This document shows positions 14,454-22,195 of a stretch of DNA of 26,351 nucleotides, in pieces. The position numbers were made by a program, and so were the translations under genes. Source of the stretch: Stigonema ocellatum SAG 48.90 = DSM 106950 (GTDB lineage Bacteria > Cyanobacteriota > Cyanobacteriia > Cyanobacteriales > Nostocaceae). Below the pieces are notes generated by a model. The model ran no database searches, was not told the origin of the DNA, and saw only the letters and a list, made by a program, of their open reading frames with translations. The stretch lies in the NCBI GenBank assembly GCA_016903675.1, contig JADQBA010000125.1, forward strand, positions 1 through 26,351. The letters are read 5' to 3'. Positions within the stretch are counted from its first letter, which is position 1, and every line of letters starts with the position of its first letter.

Positions 14454-15715
14454 GCTTTTTACCGCAGAATACTGAGTTAGGGGATTTAGATCCTATCGAG
14501 ATATACAGCTACTACAACGGACCACGACTTTTTTCGTGTCGAAATTCACTAGGAAATATATACTTGGCTCTATGGGTAGACGAGGAAGTTGATTTTGATT
14601 TATGGCTTTACGTTCTAATATCACAACAAAGATTTGAGGAAATTCGATTTGGTAGGATTGATCTACAAAATGCGTTTTTGAGAGCAGAGGATGGATTTGT
14701 CTTTGAGGTTAAGACTTTTTTTAAAATTAATTCTGATGTAGCTCAATCTATTGCTGGCGACAAAATTGATATAGATTGGCTGCCTTTACCAGATGACTAT
14801 CTCAAAATACCATCTAAAGATTTCTCAAGAGCAAACCTGAGCGGTTTCAACCTGAACAATACTGATCTGAGTGCTGGCAACCTGACCAAGGCTAATCTGA
14901 GTAGTGCCAACTTAAGTAATACTAACCTCAACGGTGCTAACCTGAGCTATGCCGACTTGAGAGATTCTAACCTCAACGGTGCTAACCTCAACGGTGCTAA
15001 CCTGAGTTATGCCGACTTGAGCTATGCCGACTTGAGCTATGCAGACCTAAGTGGTGCAGACCTCACATTTACCAAACTCAACGCAGCCCGCCTAAGAGGT
15101 GCGAACCTGAGCAGTGCTGACTTGAGTGGTGCTGATTTAGTATTTGTCAACCTGAACTTTGCGAACCTAGACAATGCTGATCTAAGCTATGCAAACCTAA
15201 GTCGTGCTAGCCTAAGCCGTGCTAGCCTAAGTGCTGCCGACCTGAGTGCTGCGGATTTGAGCGCTGCTAACCTTGACGATGCTAACCTGAGTGCTGCGGA
15301 TTTGAGCGCTGCTAATTTGAGGGGTGCAATAATTAACAACCGAACAGAATTTGATGATAAATGGCGTCTGGTGTGGGAAATTGTTAACCTGAAATCTGTA
15401 GGTGCTAATCTGAGTGCTACTGATCTGAGCGATGCTAACTTGAGTGGTGCTGATCTGAGTGGTGCTGATCTCAGTAATGCCTTGATGGAAAACACCGACC
15501 TAAGCAGTGCAAATTTAAGTGGTGCTGATTTGAGTAATGCTTACTTAATCGGTGTTAAGATGAGCGGTACTAACCTGAGTAACGTTAAGGTCAATCAGGC
15601 TAAGTTTGAAGAGAATGTAGACCTTGCTGAGGATATAAAGCTTTACCTGAAAAGAGGCGGAGCAATCTTTGAGGATTCTCCAGGTGGTCGTTCTAAACTT
15701 ATAACTTTTCAGTAG
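14450..15715 (+). CDS. Pentapeptide-repeat protein with N-terminal globular (DUF6575-like) domain
   Basis: A 421-residue protein. Residues about 1-120 form a non-repeat domain (ELGDLDPIEIYSYYNGPRLF, LALWVDEEVDFDLWLYV, RIDLQNAFLRAEDGFVFEV) that I associate from memory with DUF6575. From about 126 to 295 there are 34 consecutive pentapeptide repeats of A(D/N)LSx form, with register unbroken. A linker (about 296-318, containing DKWRLVWEIV) separates a second block of about 13 repeats (319-383), then a 38-residue tail. Such repeats fold into a square beta-helix; some members mimic DNA, but here the role is unknown. The 4-nt ATGA overlap with the previous gene means joint expression. Confidence 0.92.
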   Translation: MSFLPQNTELGDLDPIEIYSYYNGPRLFSCRNSLGNIYLALWVDEEVDFDLWLYVLISQQRFEEIRFGRIDLQNAFLRAEDGFVFEVKTFFKINSDVAQSIAGDKIDIDWLPLPDDYLKIPSKDFSRANLSGFNLNNTDLSAGNLTKANLSSANLSNTNLNGANLSYADLRDSNLNGANLNGANLSYADLSYADLSYADLSGADLTFTKLNAARLRGANLSSADLSGADLVFVNLNFANLDNADLSYANLSRASLSRASLSAADLSAADLSAANLDDANLSAADLSAANLRGAIINNRTEFDDKWRLVWEIVNLKSVGANLSATDLSDANLSGADLSGADLSNALMENTDLSSANLSGADLSNAYLIGVKMSGTNLSNVKVNQAKFEENVDLAEDIKLYLKRGGAIFEDSPGGRSKLITFQ

Positions 15716-15979
15716 AACATCTCGAAAAATTTGCTGGTTCTAGACGAACAAGCGGAGGATGGATGTGGCAAGCTCATTACCTGAATGAAAGCTCAGTAAC
15801 GGTAATCTTCGGGTGTGGGAAGCCGCTTCTCCTCCCTAGACGCACTCGTGTTCGCGTCTACAGCGCATAAAAGCCGCGATCTTATGCGCTGAAGCGCAAC
15901 TACAAACCTCGTGATCTTATGCGCTGTAGACGCCGAATTCGGCTTCCCGCAAGGGTAGCGCAACTACAAACCTTGCGGT
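15716..15979. repeat. Intergenic dispersed repeats with 17-bp inverted and direct copies
   Basis: GCGTCTACAGCGCATAA at 15854-15870 is inverted perfectly at 15917-15933. AGCGCAACTACAAACCT is directly repeated at 15893-15909 and 15957-15973. These are short dispersed repeat modules of the type common between cyanobacterial genes. The hairpin lies just downstream of ilvC (opposite strand) and could act as its terminator. Confidence 0.7.
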
Positions 15980-16975
15980 TTAGTCTTTCTTCATCCAACT
16001 GAACATAGCGCGTAAATCTTTGCCAACTTCCTCGATGGGGTGTTCGGCTTCTTGACGACGCATGGCAGTAAATCCGGGTTTACCTGCTTGGTTTTCTAAA
16101 ACGAATTCCCGTGCAAATTGACCCGACTGAATTTCTTGGAGAATTTTACGCATTTCTGCTTTAGTTTGGTCATTGACAATGCGAGGTCCACGGGTAAAGT
16201 CGCCATATTCAGCAGTATTAGAAATACTATCACGCATTTTGGCTAAACCACCTTCCACAATTAAGTCAACAATTAATTTGACTTCATGCAGACATTCAAA
16301 ATAAGCTAATTCCGGTTGATAACCAGCTTCTACCAAAGTTTCAAATCCTGCTTTGATTAAGGCACTTAAACCACCACACAGTACTGTTTGTTCGCCAAAT
16401 AAATCAGTTTCTGTTTCTTCACGAAAAGTGGTTTCAAGAATACCAGCGCGGGTACCACCGATACCTTTAGCATATGCCATGGCGCGATCGCGTGCCTGAC
16501 CACTTGCATCTTGATACACCGCAAACAGACAAGGGACTCCTTGCCCTTGTTCGTAGGTTCGCCGTACTAAATGTCCGGGACCTTTCGGTGCTACCATGAC
16601 TACATCTACGTGAGCAGGTGGTACCACTTGACCAAAGTGGATATTGAAGCCGTGAGCAAAAGCTAACACATTCCCTTCTTCGAGATTGGGTTCAATCTCG
16701 TGTTTGTAAACCGTTTTTTGCACCTCATCTGGCAACAAAATCATCAGTAAGTCAGCGGCTTTGGCAGCATCTGCTACATTCTTTACACTTAACCCAGCAG
16801 CTTCCGCTTTTGCCACTGATTTACTGCCTGGATATAGCCCGACAATGACATTCATGCCACTATCTTTAAGATTAAGGGCGTGGGCGTGACCTTGAGAACC
16901 GTAGCCGATGATGGCAACGGTTTTTCTCGCCAAAAGGTCTAAATTGGCATCTTCATCGTAGTACATCCGAGCCAT
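15980..16975 (-). CDS. ilvC: Ketol-acid reductoisomerase
   Basis: Catalyses the Mg- and NADPH-dependent isomerisation and reduction of acetolactate in valine, leucine and isoleucine synthesis. The class I (short) form has 331 residues, the usual length. An N-terminal Rossmann domain (about 16-180; GYGSQGHAHALNL) is followed by a knotted helical catalytic domain (about 182-330) with TDLFGEQTVLCGG, LIVEGGLAKM and ISNTAEYGD. The frame is open seven codons further, to a TTG at 16996. I choose the ATG at 16975 because AGGAGA lies 7 bases upstream (complement of 16983-16988) and MARMYYDEDAN is the standard start. It stands alone, with the repeat hairpin behind it. Confidence 0.98.
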   Translation of the reverse strand: MARMYYDEDANLDLLARKTVAIIGYGSQGHAHALNLKDSGMNVIVGLYPGSKSVAKAEAAGLSVKNVADAAKAADLLMILLPDEVQKTVYKHEIEPNLEEGNVLAFAHGFNIHFGQVVPPAHVDVVMVAPKGPGHLVRRTYEQGQGVPCLFAVYQDASGQARDRAMAYAKGIGGTRAGILETTFREETETDLFGEQTVLCGGLSALIKAGFETLVEAGYQPELAYFECLHEVKLIVDLIVEGGLAKMRDSISNTAEYGDFTRGPRIVNDQTKAEMRKILQEIQSGQFAREFVLENQAGKPGFTAMRRQEAEHPIEEVGKDLRAMFSWMKKD

Positions 16976-16982
16976 TGGCACA

Positions 16983-16988
16983 TCTCCT
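16983..16988 (-). promoter_or_regulatory. Ribosome binding site of ilvC
   Basis: AGGAGA on the minus strand, 7 bases before the ATG at 16975, decides that start against the upstream TTG. Confidence 0.75.
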
Positions 16989-17075
16989 GTCAGCAAGCTT
17001 CCTGATTTATAGCAAGTTTATAATTATACCGTAAAACTTGACCGAATAATTACGAATTACGAATTATTTTGACCC

Positions 17076-17690
17076 TCACCAGTATAAGCCACCCAGCATC
17101 CATCCCAGCGCCAATGCAAAGGCTGCGGCTCCAGTCATAACTAACATAGCAGCATTGAAACTATCTAAATACTTCCTTAGGCTTCTCCCGGCTTTGTTGA
17201 GACTCATTATTAAATTGCAATACAAAACTAGATGGATAATCGGTTCCCAACCAATTATCATCCACCCCAAGATTATCAAAATTACTATTAAAGCCGGAAC
17301 TACAATTCCCGCTGTGTTTGCTACATAAATCAATAAAAAAGCAAAAAATAAAATATTTATGCATCCCAAAATTATCGTGATAGGTGAAACTTCAGGTAAA
17401 GGTAAAAGACATATATTAAAAGCTAAAATAGAATATGAAATAACCAAAGTAAGTACCCACATCCAAGTTTTTTTGTAGATACTAGGAATAATAAAAGCTA
17501 AAGGAAAGACAGCCAAATAAATTACTAAGGGTACAGAAGCAGACGTTACTTTTATCAACCAGCCGAAAAATGCACTAATGCTTAAAAAAGAAATTACCCA
17601 ACCCCAATCTTTCAATATCGGATGCTGTAAAATTTTGCGAGAATATTCACTGAAATAAACGTTGCCTCTCGCTGTTTTAAAAGGTAACAT
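17076..17690 (-). CDS. Hypothetical integral membrane protein
   Basis: A 204-residue membrane protein, function unknown. At least five hydrophobic segments can be seen (about 30-50 WVISFLSISAFFGWL, 53-72, 76-98, 103-124, 128-150, plus a final AMLVMTGAAAFALALGWML segment near 180-200). A soluble stretch of about 30 residues precedes the first. No catalytic motif is seen. I choose the ATG at 17690 (MLPFKTARG); a TTG five codons upstream (17705) is also open, and neither has a clear ribosome binding site. A 13-bp palindrome (ACTCAAATTGAGT on the minus strand, 17700-17712) overlaps the alternative start. Its neighbours, ilvC and the aldo/keto reductase, have no evident link. Confidence 0.7.
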   Translation of the reverse strand: MLPFKTARGNVYFSEYSRKILQHPILKDWGWVISFLSISAFFGWLIKVTSASVPLVIYLAVFPLAFIIPSIYKKTWMWVLTLVISYSILAFNICLLPLPEVSPITIILGCINILFFAFLLIYVANTAGIVVPALIVILIILGWMIIGWEPIIHLVLYCNLIMSLNKAGRSLRKYLDSFNAAMLVMTGAAAFALALGWMLGGLYW

Positions 17691-17796
17691 AGCTGTTTTA
17701 CTCAATTTGAGTCAATTTTATTATATGGCGGTTAAAAATACCAATATCAAACCATTACAGCTATTTTCGGGTAAATGAACCACGTTTTTTTGTCTC

Positions 17797-17957
17797 ACGC
17801 AAAGGCGCAAAGGCGCAAAGAAGAGCGCAATTCTCAGGCTGATTCACAAAAAATAGACCACAGTCCTAGGGGCTTTTGGCGTTGCTGAATCAGATTATGA
17901 ATTTACATTCTTCGAGATGACTAAACAACGATTCTTTGCGCCTTTGCGCCTTTGCGT
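17797..17957. repeat. 26-bp perfect inverted repeat pair
   Basis: The CGCAAAGG-type repeat at 17797-17822 is the exact reverse complement of 17932-17957 (26 bp). The inner copy lies inside MITE B. The unit (GCGCAAAG repeated) is also present, diverged, in MITE A. The pair could form a long hairpin between the membrane-protein gene and the aldo/keto reductase. Confidence 0.85.
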
Positions 17958-17987
17958 AGTCCTGTCATACTTTAAATCAGCAACGCC
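17878..17987. mobile_element. 110-bp MITE (copy B)
   Basis: GGCGTTGCTGA (17878-17888) and TCAGCAACGCC (17977-17987) are perfect 11-bp terminal inverted repeats; extended to 13 they differ at two positions. The length, ends and CTTTGCGCCTTTGCG interior match copy A at 1719-1830. I cannot find a target duplication here (unlike copy A), so it may be older. It ends three bases before the stop codon of the aldo/keto reductase. Confidence 0.8.
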
Positions 17988-17990
17988 AAT

Positions 17991-18857
17991 TTACGTTTCC
18001 CGATCAATTCTTTGCACTTCGTCATCAGATAATATCACATCAACAGCACTTACTGAGTCTTCAATACTGTTGGTCTTGGTAGCACCAGGAATGGGCAAGA
18101 CACAGGGTGATTTGGAACGCAACCACGCCAGCACAATACAGTATACTGATACGCCTTTTTCTTTAGCTAACTGGGCAATTACCTGAAAATCTTCCAAGCC
18201 TGTATGGCGACTACCACCACCGAAGGGACTCCAAGGCAGAAACGTCAGACCCTCATTTTCACAATACTCCAGCACGCCATCAGCTTCTGGCTGTCGATTC
18301 CAGGGATTGTACTGATTTTGCACCGAGACAATATCAACCACATCCCGCGCTTGCTTGATTTGTGCAACGGAGAAGTTAGAAACGCCTACGAACCGAATCA
18401 GACCCGCATCCACTGCTTCTTTAGCTGGTGCGAGAGATTCCTCAATGGTGTAATTTGTGTCGGGGGCGTGGTATTGCCAAACATCAATTGGTTTGTTACC
18501 ACCCAAAGCCTCAAAGCTGGTACGGATAGTTTCGCGTAAATGCTTGGGGTCGCCGTTGCGTGTCCAGTTACCATTGGGACGCATCAAACCGCCCTTGGTT
18601 GCTACAATAACATGACTCGCATCGCCTTTGTAACTTTGCAAAGCTTTGTGAATCAGTTGCTCGTTGTGGTGTTTGTCTGATTCATCTTTGCAGTAAGAGT
18701 CAGCGGTGTCAATGAATGTGACTCCCAGATCTAAAGCGCGATGGATGACGCTGATGGACTGTGATTCTGGCGGGCGATCGCGCAACGACATGGGCATACC
18801 CCCCAATCCGATGGCACTCACATAGACACCCGTTTTCCCTAGCTGTTTTGTTTCCAT
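17991..18857 (-). CDS. Aldo/keto reductase
   Basis: A 288-residue NADPH-dependent oxidoreductase of the aldo/keto reductase superfamily. The catalytic tetrad is complete: D50, Y55, K88 and H130 (IDTADSY, ATKGG, YHAPD). The VSVQNQYNPWNR block (about 184-195) and the C-terminal NADP-binding IPGAT region (about 258-262) are present. Physiological substrate unknown. The C-terminus (DDEVQRIDRET) is slightly short because the MITE copy B begins right after the stop; the last residues may have been altered by it. The start METKQLGKTG is standard. Confidence 0.94.
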   Translation of the reverse strand: METKQLGKTGVYVSAIGLGGMPMSLRDRPPESQSISVIHRALDLGVTFIDTADSYCKDESDKHHNEQLIHKALQSYKGDASHVIVATKGGLMRPNGNWTRNGDPKHLRETIRTSFEALGGNKPIDVWQYHAPDTNYTIEESLAPAKEAVDAGLIRFVGVSNFSVAQIKQARDVVDIVSVQNQYNPWNRQPEADGVLEYCENEGLTFLPWSPFGGGSRHTGLEDFQVIAQLAKEKGVSVYCIVLAWLRSKSPCVLPIPGATKTNSIEDSVSAVDVILSDDEVQRIDRET

Positions 18858-19246
18858 GTTTTTGGCTTTTGTTTCTACTGTTATTATTTATAAGCTGGGG
18901 TTAGGACTTTGCAGAATTCATCTATCAAGAGGGTAGTACCGCAAGGCGTTCGTCAAAAGTCACGCATTCAAAAGTCAAAATGAATACAGCATAAGCTTTT
19001 CGCTGATTTGGAATGGTAGCTTTATTTCCACCGTGCTGTCGTAGTTGCTTTTTGCCATCAGTCATGAAGGTCGGTAATATCATATCTTGCACCATCACCT
19101 TGTTGCGAAAATAAAAACCCAAAAAGCTTATCATTTCGTAGGGTGGGCACTGCCCACCAGCCCTTCCACTCGAAGATGCAAGTCGAAAGACAAGGATTTT
19201 CTTCGTGTTCTTCGCGTCTTCGTGGTTCAACAATATTTTTAAACCG

Positions 19247-19310
19247 CGTTCGCGTAGCGTCTCCCCTTGGGAGAAGGCACGTTCGCGCAGCGTCTCCCCT
19301 TGGGAGAAGG
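19247..19310. repeat. Two tandem 33-nt repeats (CGTTCGCG...GGGAGAAGG)
   Basis: Two copies, period 33, starting at 19247 and 19280, sharing CGTTCGCG, AGCGTCTCCCCTTGGGAGAAGG with few differences. Each holds a short hairpin (CTCCCCTTGGGAG). It is a dispersed cyanobacterial repeat type. Confidence 0.8.
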
Positions 19311-19366
19311 TCAGCCCCTTCGGGTTCGTCAAAAGTGAAGGTAACAAGTCAAATGTGTTGAGGAAC

Positions 19367-19400
19367 GAAACCCAACACTTTTCGCAGTTTGTTGGGTTTC
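19367..19400. repeat. Hairpin repeat (GAAACCCAACA / TGTTGGGTTTC)
   Basis: GAAACCCAACA (19367-19377) pairs with TGTTGGGTTTC (19390-19400), 11 bp with a 12-nt loop. CCCAACCTACG follows at 19412. This looks like the common cyanobacterial 'GTAGGTTGGGTT' repeat. Confidence 0.7.
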
Positions 19401-19503
19401 ACACAGTGAGACCCAACCTACGATTCTCACGATTCTGAATCGTATTGCGATATAGCCTGTAGACGCAAGCGATCGCATTCCCAACGGCAATGTATTTCTT
19501 TGA

Positions 19504-19713
19504 GTCTACAATGTAGTGCTAAATGCAAAGAGCGATCGCTCTTGGGAACAGTTCAAGGAATTAGAACAAGCCAACGTTTATCAGTACGGGGTGTCCGTGT
19601 GACAAGAAGTTTTCAATTTCCGTCTTTTGCCAGCACTAGATAAGGATTCTAATCGCTGGCTATTGGTTCAATGGTGTGGAGAGGGAATTAACTGGATTAA
19701 AGATGTAGCTTAG
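19504..19713 (+). pseudogene. Gene remnant with an in-frame TGA
   Basis: One frame codes 32 protein-like residues ending WEQFKELEQANVYQYGVSV, then a TGA (19600-19602), and then 36 more residues in the same frame (start QEVFNFRLLPALDKDSNRW, end INWIKDVA) to TAG 19713. Both halves look like real protein and match in frame, so this is a 3' gene fragment broken by a nonsense mutation. No start codon is seen and TGA precedes it (19501). Family not recognised. Confidence 0.5.
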
Positions 19714-19764
19714 TCCTTATTTTCGCTCGCACTAAAGTGCTTACTACAAACCCTCAAAACCAGC

Positions 19765-19796
19765 TTGACAAATTACTAGTGTTTGTGCTATATAAT
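19765..19796 (+). promoter_or_regulatory. Candidate promoter upstream of the SagB-type gene
   Basis: TTGACA (19765-19770) is followed by TATATAAT; spacing is 18 nt to TATATA (19789) or 20 nt to TATAAT (19791-19796). It lies about 150 bp before the ATG at 19948. Confidence 0.45.
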
Positions 19797-19947
19797 GGAA
19801 TTTTAAGGTAAATAGACCACATTGTAGGACCCATTCTGCTTGCACCCCGACCACCGATTGTGGTATATCAAGATGAAAACGGCTGTAAAACGAAATCATG
19901 AGGCAGAGGAATGCCAAGATAGGTAGCAGAAGCATATTGAAACTCCT

Positions 19948-21480
19948 ATGCCAGAATTACGCCAATCCATTGCTCAGCACTACCACGATCGCACTAAGTA
20001 CGACCCCCAGACACTCGCCTCCAGAAGTCAGGGGTTAGACTGGTCTAAGCAACCTGTGCCGTTCAAAGAGTACAAAATTGGCTCTTCTTTTGACCTCAAA
20101 TCCTATCTCCAAGATAAACCAGAGGTAAATCCCTCTGACCCAGATACTAAATGGTGGCAGCGGCTGTCGCGGCTGCTACTTTATAGCTATGGGCTGACAG
20201 CGAAAATGCCTTCTCTTGGAAGTGGAGTGTCTTTAAGATCTGCACCTAGTGCAGGTGGCTTGTATCCTGCTGAGATTTACGTAGTTTCCCGTGGCACACC
20301 CTTGTTGCCACCAGGATTATATAACTACCAGTGTCAGACTCATTCCCTAATGCATTATTGGGAAAGTGATGTTTGGCAGAAGCTGCAAGATGCTTGCTTT
20401 TGGCATCCCACTTTCGAGAGTACCCAGCTGGCTTTAATCATCACTGCGGTTTTCTATCGTTCCGCATGGCGCTATGAAGACCGGGCTTACCGACGAATTT
20501 TTCTGGATACGGGACACCTGTTGGGCAATGTGGAGTTAGCTGCCGCTATTACTGACTATCGTCCACACCTCATCGGCGGTTTTGTAGACGAGGTCGTAAA
20601 CGAATTGCTGTATATTGATCCACAGCAAGAAGGCGCAGTAGCAGTCCTTCCCCTAGCAGATTTGCTTGATATCAAACAAAACTTGTCATCGGGGCGAACG
20701 ACTTTACCCTCCGCCACAGAAACTAATTATCCTTACGTTCCTGATGGCGAACTGCTGTTATATTTCCATCAGTGCACCGGGATCAAACTTGGCACAACTG
20801 GCAAACTCAATTTGCCGGAGGTGACACAAGAAAAATCTTTGGAAGATAAATATAACTTTCCTTTCTGTGAAAAAATTTCCACCGCTACCACACCCATTGA
20901 CTGGGGAGAAAAGCTGGAAGGGCTAAAAGATACCATGCTTAAGCGACGTTCTACACGTGCTTACAGTGGTGAAGATTTAAGCTTAGATGAACTCAAAGCC
21001 TTACTCGATTTCAGCTATCAACCCCAAAATTACATCGACCAAAGTTTAGATAATTCAGCCGATTACTTTGATCTGAATTTAATACAAACTTTTATTGCTG
21101 TTTCCGGTGTGAAAGGTCTTGAGGCTGGGTGTTACTATTACGCACCCAAAGCCCAAGAATTGCGACAAGTTCGTTTTAAAAACTTTCGACGAGAGTTGCA
21201 TTTTCTTTGCTTGGGTCAGGATTTAGGGCGGGATGCCGCTGCGGTGCTGTTCCATACAGCCGATTTAAAATCAGCTGTAGCCCAGTACGGCGATCGCGTT
21301 TACCGTTACCTGCACATGGATGCAGGTCATTTGGGGCAAAAGCTCAATTTAGCAGCAATTCGCCTCAATTTGGGTGTCAGCGGTATTGGTGGCTTCTTTG
21401 ATGACCAAGTGAATGAAGTTCTTGGTATTCCTGCTGATGAAGCTGTCCTGTATATTACTACTCTGGGCCGTCCCAGGTAA
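19948..21480 (+). CDS. SagB/ThcOx-type dehydrogenase, duplicated nitroreductase fold
   Basis: A 510-residue FMN-dependent dehydrogenase of the SagB/ThcOx family, which in known systems oxidises thiazolines and oxazolines in ribosomal peptides. Here two nitroreductase-like halves are joined. The first (about 68-240) has SAPSAGGLYPAEIYV (98-112) and YRRIFLDTGHLLGN (181-194). The second (about 326-510) has RRSTRAYSG (333-341) and YRYLHMDAGHLGQ (452-464) plus the final VNEVLGIP. The parallel motifs show an internal duplication. No cyclodehydratase or precursor-peptide gene is beside it, so a role in peptide maturation is unproven; a general redox role is equally possible. The ATG at 19948 begins MPELRQSIAQHYH, the usual family start. 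Cytosolic. Confidence 0.92.
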   Translation: MPELRQSIAQHYHDRTKYDPQTLASRSQGLDWSKQPVPFKEYKIGSSFDLKSYLQDKPEVNPSDPDTKWWQRLSRLLLYSYGLTAKMPSLGSGVSLRSAPSAGGLYPAEIYVVSRGTPLLPPGLYNYQCQTHSLMHYWESDVWQKLQDACFWHPTFESTQLALIITAVFYRSAWRYEDRAYRRIFLDTGHLLGNVELAAAITDYRPHLIGGFVDEVVNELLYIDPQQEGAVAVLPLADLLDIKQNLSSGRTTLPSATETNYPYVPDGELLLYFHQCTGIKLGTTGKLNLPEVTQEKSLEDKYNFPFCEKISTATTPIDWGEKLEGLKDTMLKRRSTRAYSGEDLSLDELKALLDFSYQPQNYIDQSLDNSADYFDLNLIQTFIAVSGVKGLEAGCYYYAPKAQELRQVRFKNFRRELHFLCLGQDLGRDAAAVLFHTADLKSAVAQYGDRVYRYLHMDAGHLGQKLNLAAIRLNLGVSGIGGFFDDQVNEVLGIPADEAVLYITTLGRPR

Positions 21481-21484
21481 TTTA

Positions 21485-21575
21485 TATAGCAATCCGTGGA
21501 GGATTCGTGAACACAGAGAAACCCGGTTTCGTAGGGGCTACTTGAGGTGTTCGGATCTCAAATAGGATTGCTATA
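21485..21575. repeat. Short inverted-repeat element (TATAGCAATCC ends)
   Basis: TATAGCAATCC (21485-21495) is the reverse complement of GGATTGCTATA (21565-21575), giving a 91-bp unit just after the SagB-type stop. GGATTGCTATA also occurs at 13823. It could be a tiny non-autonomous element or a dispersed repeat. Confidence 0.6.
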
Positions 21576-21592
21576 GCTAGTTGTGTTTATTA

Positions 21593-21631
21593 GTTGTTGG
21601 TTGTCTTACCAAACAACAAGCAACCAACAAC
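21593..21631. repeat. Hairpin GTTGTTGGTTG / CAACCAACAAC
   Basis: Perfect 11-bp arms at 21593-21603 and 21621-21631 with a 17-nt loop. It is the same sequence type as the larger repeat field at 22017-22190. Confidence 0.6.
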
Positions 21632-21762
21632 CAGTAACAAAAGTTCTTTGATTTTGCAAGTTTTGCTGAGGATAAACCCGGAAAACATGCTGTATCGTCC
21701 GTAAAATAAAACGTTCCCCATGAAGTCTATTTAGTGGAACTACAAAATTGATGGAGACACAC

Positions 21763-22002
21763 ATGCAATACTACTTCAGCAATCAGCCAGCTAATAACTC
21801 CGCCCATGTCAACTCTAACAGTCATGCCGACACTGACACCTCCACTCTTATAGGCTTTTCTATCCTCTCCTTTCCCATCGTGCTCTTGCTAGGAGTTATT
21901 ACTTATAAAAAATACCGTGCTGCTGTTCTCCGGCGACAAATTGCCACACTAGAGAAAATTTGGTTAATAAAACTTAAAAATAATACCTATAAACAAGATT
22001 AA
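21763..22002 (+). CDS. Small single-pass membrane protein, 79 aa
   Basis: A 79-residue protein: an N-terminal polar, Asn/Ser/His-rich tail (MQYYFSNQPANNSAHVNSNS), a hydrophobic segment (about 29-46, LIGFSILSFPIVLLLGVI), and a basic C-terminal helix (YKKYRAAVLRRQIATLEKIW). By the positive-inside rule the C-terminus would be cytoplasmic. I choose the ATG at 21763 because GGAGA (21753-21757) lies 5 bases before it; the frame also opens at an earlier ATG (21751) and TTG (21748). Family not recognised and function unknown. Confidence 0.6.
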   Translation: MQYYFSNQPANNSAHVNSNSHADTDTSTLIGFSILSFPIVLLLGVITYKKYRAAVLRRQIATLEKIWLIKLKNNTYKQD

Positions 22003-22016
22003 CTCATTAGAAACGT

Positions 22017-22190
22017 TGTTTGTTGTTAGGTGTTTGTTGTTAGGTGTTAGGTGTTAGGTGTTTGTTGTTAGGTGTTTGTTGTTTGTTGTTTGTTGTTAGG
22101 TGTTAGTGGAACAACCAACAACAATCAACCAACAACAATCAACCAACAACCATCAACAATCAACAATCAACCATCAACAATCAACCACCA
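22017..22190. repeat. TTGTTGTTAGGTG / CAACCAACAATC repeat field
   Basis: A G/T-rich array (TGTTTGTTGTTAGG units, 22017-22108) is followed by an A/C-rich array of the opposite strand type (CAACAATCAACCAACAAC, 22109-22190). The two can pair into a long imperfect hairpin between the small membrane gene and the convergent rpiA. There are no regular spacers, so it is not a CRISPR. Confidence 0.8.
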
Positions 22191-22195
22191 ACCCT

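Larger units (their letters stand above)
18858..19503. other. Repeat-rich intergenic stretch
   Basis: No convincing gene. It holds 'cttcgtgttcttcgcgtcttcg' repeat (about 19200-19230, as in the 599-769 element), a 33-nt tandem repeat (19247-19310) and a hairpin (19367-19400). A 140-codon minus-strand frame (18925-19347) crosses these repeats and is built largely of translated repeat. Confidence 0.6.

Noticed and set aside
15187..15495. 102-codon minus-strand frame
   Set aside because: Shadow of the pentapeptide repeats, giving Leu/Ala/Ser-rich periodic protein.
18925..19347. 140-codon minus-strand frame
   Set aside because: Made largely of translated dispersed repeats (GETLRER, NHEDAKNTKK); no family recognised in the rest.
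22017..22190. CRISPR-like array
   Set aside because: Units are short and irregular, with no unique spacers and no cas genes.
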